Source: Cordilura impudica (taxonomy: Eukaryota; Arthropoda; Insecta; Diptera; Scathophagidae). From it: 64,000 nt of DNA. The notes under the pieces were generated by a model that saw only the letters and a list, made by a program, of their open reading frames with translations, ran no database searches and was not told where the DNA came from. Location of the stretch: contig OY821522.1 of the NCBI GenBank assembly GCA_963682025.1, positions 23,188,154 through 23,252,153 on the forward strand. Direction: 5' to 3'. Position numbers and translations under genes: made by a program. This document shows positions 59,101-64,000 of this stretch, piece after piece. How positions within the stretch are numbered: the stretch's first letter is position 1; each line of letters starts with the position of its first letter.

Positions 59101-60257
59101 ATGTATTTGCGTTATTTGCATTATTTGCCATATTTTATTTTATTATTATTTATGCTGATAAAATTCTATGTATTTGTTTTTTCTTTTTCATAAAAACTGG
59201 CATTCACTTGGAACTGATATGTTATGATACAATATACAACATTTACTAAACATAGCAAATGAAGTTGGATCGTGTATCAGATTTTTCAGTGAAAATTACC
59301 AACAACAATTTTACACTATTGTAAAGTGATACACGATACAACAGATTCAACGATACATTACCCATTGTGAATTACCCAATTGTTTTTTTTTTATTAACAA
59401 CTAGGTATTTTAGCATTATTTGCTTTAGATGTTGGTGAATTTTTACTCCCTTTATATTAACTCGTAGTGTCTGCTTGTCGAACAAATTTTGGATCGATTT
59501 TAACCACTTTCCCGTAACCCAATCGATCTGAAATTTTGCAGGCGGGCTCGCGGCAATGACAGAAATGATCTAACAGATTTTTTAGTGATGCCAAAACAAT
59601 GGAAACTTTTAAATTTTTCTACCAGAGTTGATAAAAAAATGTACAAAGGGTTTGTTTTTATTATATTATTACCACGACCACCACAAAAACAACAAGTCCA
59701 GCTATGACAACGATGCAACATTTAGAATAACAACAAGAACAATATAGAAGTATCATGTTTTTCATTTTTTTTTTAACTTTTTCAGAGATTTCCCTGGACC
59801 TGCTCCACCGATTTTAATGATTTTTGAAACAGAAATCTTCCCATGAATTTGGTGAATCATACTCACTAAAAATGATCACTGTAGCTGCACTATTGAGGGC
59901 GTGATCGTGACAAGAACAACATAGAAAATTATAATTTTTCAAGACTTTTTTTAGTTCTTCATTCAAATCTCGGGCCCTAATCTACCGATTTGGACCATTT
60001 TAAACAGCAAACTTCTCAGGATGCTAGTGAATCATTTTTTATATCAACGAGTACCCTAGCTGCCCGATTGATGCCGTCATCGTGATTTCCACAGACGGAC
60101 AGACGGACAAACGGACATCGCTATATCAACTCCGGTTGTTATAAGGATCACAAATATATATATTTTATGGGGTCCAAAATTTTTTTTCTAATTATTACAA
60201 ACGGAATGACAAACTTATATATACCCTCTGCACACTGGAGTGGAGGGTATAAAAATA
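56164..60257 (-). mobile_element. HINE-B5, full-length 4.09 kb
   Basis: Left end CAAGTAAGAGTG with hairpin ATTCGGCTGTGCCGAAT; right end TGGAGTGGAGGGTATA at about 60,240-60,255. Collinear in reverse complement with 13,408-17,584. The main structural difference is a four-fold 100-bp repeat. The GTCC-type tract at 60,090-60,118 is of the GGACAGACGGACA form. No credible ORF. Confidence 0.78.
57711..58110 (+). repeat. Tandem repeat, 4 units of exactly 100 bp, in HINE-B5
   Basis: Units start TTTCTAATTTATAATTGG at about 57,713, 57,813, 57,913 and 58,013. They are almost identical and differ mainly at the unit junction base (TTTGTATT followed by T, G, T or A). The sister copies near 16,050-16,200 and 40,460-40,538 have one unit or less. 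Confidence 0.92.
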
Positions 60258-60265
60258 GTACACTT

Positions 60266-60568
60266 ATGGAAGAATTTGAAAAAATTGTAAGGACTCTGTC
60301 AGGTATATTAGAAAATTTTAAAAAACAAGGTACAAAGAAATACAAACTAGATACAGTTTTACAGAAACTAAAAGAGGTAGAACAGTTAAAAACACAATTT
60401 GAGGCATTGGAAGAATCACCTGACATTAACTGTATACAACTGACGACACTTAAACCAAATTTTCAAAAATTGTACACGGAAATAAGAACCAAATTAGAAG
60501 AACAGAAAGTAACGAACACAGTAATTCAAGCATACGCAAAACGTAACAAAAACCATGGCGGAATTTGA
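60266..60568 (+). CDS. Short ORF upstream of gag in the plus-strand gypsy-type element
   Basis: ATG at 60,266, TGA at 60,566-60,568. 100 residues, helical and charged, with LDTVLQKLKEVEQLKTQFEA. It overlaps the gag start by 14 bases (ATGGCGGAATTTGA at 60,555-60,568), in the frame one base earlier. It may be a separate leader protein or the gag N-terminus put out of frame by an indel. It starts only 9 bases after the HINE-B5 end, so the element's own LTR and leader are gone. Confidence 0.5.
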   Translation: MEEFEKIVRTLSGILENFKKQGTKKYKLDTVLQKLKEVEQLKTQFEALEESPDINCIQLTTLKPNFQKLYTEIRTKLEEQKVTNTVIQAYAKRNKNHGGI

Positions 60569-61528
60569 CATAATTACTAGTTTAAAAGTAGTCCCAGAAT
60601 TCACTGGAAACTACAAGGAGCTAAATTCATTCATAATAACTTGAGTGAAAATGCAAAAAAAAACTTTTATGGAATTCATAAGAGAGGTAAAATTACACAA
60701 TAAGGTTAAAACAGCAATTGGAATACTGGAACCAATTGATAATTTTGACAAACTGAAATATGAGCTAACAAAGTTATACAAATTCCTTTGACAATTCCAG
60801 AAATTTATTCAAAGCTCAATGGTTACACACAGAGAAACCAAAATGTCACCACATTCAGTGACAATATATTAAACTTAATATCCGAATTAAACTTGTTACA
60901 AATTTCACAACTGGAAGGAACAGTGACAACAGAACGGAAGGACGATATAGTCAGAACAAATCAAAACTATAGTGTGACCATTTTTAAGAACAATCTAAAC
61001 GATACCTTAAAACAGGCAATTTGTATAGCACAGCCAAAAACGCTGAATGAAGCAATAAGTATTGCAAAGGAACTAGAGAAGACTAATTGTACCTCAGGAC
61101 AATTAATGTATTATCAACAAAACAATTTTATACAAACCAATTTTAGAGGACGAAATAACCACAGAGGCTATGGCAATAATAATAACCGTGAAAATTATAA
61201 CAACAATAACAATCGTTCTTTAAACAACAATGGAAAATATGAAAATTTTTCGAGACAAAATTTTCAACGTGGAAACGATTTAGGAAATTTTCGTAAAAAT
61301 AATAATTACAGTGGACAAAACAATAACCGTGGGAACAATAACTACTATTCCGGGAACAATAGCAATCGCGGAAATTACTATAACAATCGAGGACAAAATA
61401 ATTATCGTGGAAATAACAATTATCGTGGTAACCAACATAATAATTACAGTACAAATAATAACAATAATAGAATTCGAGTCATTCAAGAGGGAAACGAGTT
61501 TGCCCCGGGGGAAGGACATACGGACTAG
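60555..61528 (+). pseudogene. Gag of plus-strand gypsy-type element, internally deleted
   Basis: Begins with ATG at 60,555 (VVPEFTGNYKELNSFI, the usual start of insect gypsy capsid). A stop follows at 60,642-60,644, and part of the capsid is missing. The frame resumes at about 60,788 to TAG at 61,526-61,528. The last 90 residues are almost only Asn, Arg, Gly and Tyr in RGNNNYRG-type repeats, with no CCHC knuckle. The stop lies in the overlap with pol, which uses the frame one base back. Confidence 0.7.
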
Positions 61529-64000
61529 AGTCAATCCCCGGGTATCCAGGAATAAAAATTTATAGAATTTCAAGTAATGCAACAAATATAATTTCTCTAA
61601 GATGTAAAGATGCTAATAGGAATCTTACCTTTATAGTAGACACAGGTGCGGACGTGTCAGTAATAAAAACAAAAAATCTTAATGGTGATTTGTACTTTAA
61701 CAATCAAGAAAAATGCAAACTTACAGGAATATCGGACGAAATAATTTATTCACAAGGTGTAATTGATTTAAATTTGGATTTAGGTGAAAATTCATACATT
61801 CAAAATTATAATATCGTGGATAGCAAATTTCCCATACAGACTGACGGAATACTGGGACAAGATTTTTTAAAAAATTGCTTATGCAATTTAGAAACCTGCA
61901 CTATAACAGTTGTTGTCAATGATGAAGAGATCGTTTTACCAATTTTTTCAGACTTGTCAGAAGTTTCTGAGATAATTATTCCTGCAAGATCAGAAATAAT
62001 TCACCATATAAAAATGGATCTAGCTGAAGACAGGGTGGTGTTAAATAAAGAAGTGCAAGAAGGAGTATTTTTGGGAAATTCAATAGCACCCAAAGACGGA
62101 TTTGCCCACATAAGACTACTTAATGTAAATGACAAAGAAATAAGAATTAAAAAATTAAAATTAGAAACTGAAACAGTACATAACTATTACTTAATTAAAA
62201 ATAAGAAGAAGGACTATTCTGACAGGGAACGTTTTGAAGAATTGATTGACATTTTAAATTTGGATTTAAAAGACAAAGAAGCAAAGGACTCGTTATACGC
62301 AATTTTTGAACAATATCCGGACATTTTTCATATCGAAGGAGAAGTATTGATAGCAAACAATTTTTATACTCAACATTTAAGTGTAAATGACACAAATCCT
62401 GTGTACATAAAAAATTATAGACTACCGAATTCTCAGCTTGAAGAAATAGACGAGCAAGTAGACAATTTAATAGGCACTGACATAGCAGAACACTCAGTTA
62501 GTCCCTATAACTCACGATATTGCTAGTACCAAAAAAAAAATTAGTGGGGACAAAAAGAAATGGAGACCAGTAGTGGACTATAGGCAACTAAATAAGAAGT
62601 TGGTAAGCGAACGCTTCCCCCTAACCCGCTTGGAGGACGTACTAGATTTACTAGGCCGAGCAAAATACTTTTCAACACTCGACATGACGAGCTCTTTCCA
62701 TCAAATACCGTTACATGAAGACTCTAGACCTTTACCTGCATTTTCAACCAACAAAGGACATTTTCAATTTAAACGTTTACCATTCGGATTGAAAATTTCA
62801 AGCAACAGCTTTCAAAGAATGCTTACAATTGCCTTGAGTGGTTTGGATAGCCAAGCATTTTTGTATGTTGACGATATAATAGTATTTGGTTGTAGTCTAA
62901 AACACCATAATGACAATTTAATAACAGTCTTTGACAGACTAAGAAAATATAATTTAAAATTAAATGCAAGCAAATGCGTATTTTTAAAATCAGAAGTCAT
63001 ATATTTAGGACATTTAATTACTAATGAAGGTGTAAAAATATCCCGTCCCGAGAAACAGTGACGAAGTGAGAAAATTCGTAGCTTTTTGTAATTACTACAG
63101 ACGATTTATTAAAAACTTCGCTCACAAAATGTCTCAATAATCTGGTGAAAAAGGGACAGACATTCGAATGGACAGAAGAATGTCAAAAGCCATTTGAACT
63201 CTTAAAAGGAAAATTAATTAACCCACCTATATTACAGTATCCAAATTTTGAACAACCATTCGTACTCACAACTGATGCATCTGACTTCGCAATCGGTGCA
63301 ATCTTAAGCCAAGGTGACATAGGAAAAGACTTGCCAATATCCTATGCAAGTAAAACACTGGCAAAACACGATATAAACAAGCCAGTAATAGAAAAAGAGC
63401 TACTAGCCATTCATTGGGGAATTAATTTTTTTAGACCATATTTATATGGCAGGAAATTTATCGTGGTGACGGACCACAGACCCCTAGTAGCATTATTTAC
63501 GCATACAAATCCTTCATCAAAGATGACAAGGATAAGAATAGATTTTTCAGATTATGATTTTGACATAATCTACAAACAAGGAAAAATTAATACAAATGCC
63601 GATGCATTGTCAAGAATAAAAATAGATTCGGACATACTCAAGAGTATGATACCGACAAATTGTGATGACTCAAAAAGAATGTTTGCAATAACAAGGGGAA
63701 TGTCAGCCAACGAGAACAAGGCAGACACGGAGAAATACAATTCTCATTCGAAGCCTGATCAACTTCACATTTGGGAATGTTCGTCCATATCTGATATCAG
63801 GAATATGAAAAATTTAAGATTTATGGAAGAAAATAATAAAGGTATCAAAATTGAGATAAATAAAAGATGGGTAACAGTTAGATATAGCAATTATCACGCG
63901 AAATTCATTTCGATCGTCGAGAAGCTATCATCAAAAATGACTGATAGGAATATAATGAAGCTAGCGCTAGAACAAAGTGATATATTTAGAGGCATGCCCA
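61525..64000 (+). pseudogene. Pol of plus-strand gypsy-type element (protease, RT, RNase H), broken, runs off window
   Basis: Order: protease with FIVDTGADVSVI near 61,630 and ILGQDFL near 61,850; linker; RT with WRPVVDYRQLNKK near 62,570, LDMTSSFHQIPL near 62,680 and the catalytic YVDD near 62,866; tether; RNase H with LTTDASDFAIGA near 63,268, EKELLAIHWG and VTDHRPLVALF near 63,470, and NADALSR near 63,595. Frame breaks are near 62,515, 63,058 and 63,138, the first just before the RT. The integrase is not reached. The catalytic residues are intact, so decay is recent or slight. A different family from the minus-strand gypsy. Confidence 0.85.

Noticed and set aside
9373..60257. A simple large inverted duplication joining 9373-17,584 with 49,075-60,257
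   Set aside because: The order differs: B' then T then B1 on the left, but reading the minus strand on the right B5 comes first and then B4/T, with other elements between. Separate copies of the same families explain it better.
1..64000. tRNA, rRNA or other structured RNA genes
   Set aside because: No cloverleaf with A and B boxes and no conserved rRNA text was noticed on either strand; by-eye reading cannot exclude diverged ones.

Overview
The window reads as AT-rich, repeat-dense nuclear DNA of a higher (probably calyptrate) fly. I see no intact host gene. The evidence for a fly is the density of DINE-1/INE-1-like elements with GTCC/GTCT proto-microsatellites, gypsy-type retrotransposons, Tc1, Transib and hAT DNA transposons, 50-70 bp introns, and one decayed copy of the host gene VAC14. 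Species assignment is inference.

Layout. (1) Positions 1 to about 38,140 are best explained as a tandem segmental duplication holding three partial units, a, b and c. The ancestral unit was a minus-strand gypsy remnant (AT-rich repeats, truncated protease/pol, gag, leader, LTR) carrying a Tc1 element and a Helentron-like HINE-A, followed by a plus-strand Transib inserted with a CGTCA target duplication. Unit a (start off-window to about 17,875) later gained a second HINE-A and an 8.2 kb block made of two HINE-B elements and a TIR element. Unit b (about 17,876-34,440) later gained a HINE-A and an apparently intact 3.2 kb DNA transposon with a 597-residue transposase. Unit c (about 34,440-38,140) is internally deleted but keeps the true right end of Transib with its CGTCA repeat. 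(2) 38,141-49,100 holds LTR remnants, HINE-A and HINE-B copies, a 3.76 kb hAT-like element with a nearly intact three-exon gene, a probable LINE tail and an intron-containing VAC14 pseudogene. (3) 49,075-60,257 is a second set of the same HINE-B and TIR elements in inverted orientation, with a 546 bp MITE, a LINE 3' fragment and an unrecognised ORF. (4) 60,266-64,000 is a plus-strand gypsy-type gag-pol remnant that runs off the window.

How the parts relate. Almost every coding region is a transposon protein, and most are broken. The Tc1 and Transib genes share their main lesions between units a and b, so they were dead before the duplication. The 597-residue transposase at 29,165-30,958 is the only long uninterrupted transposase. 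The HINE-A and HINE-B families share the same 3' tail and end architecture, so they were probably moved by one Helentron replicase encoded elsewhere. Coordinates of nested boundaries are good to a few bases where a target duplication or a sister copy defines them, and to about 10-30 bases elsewhere.
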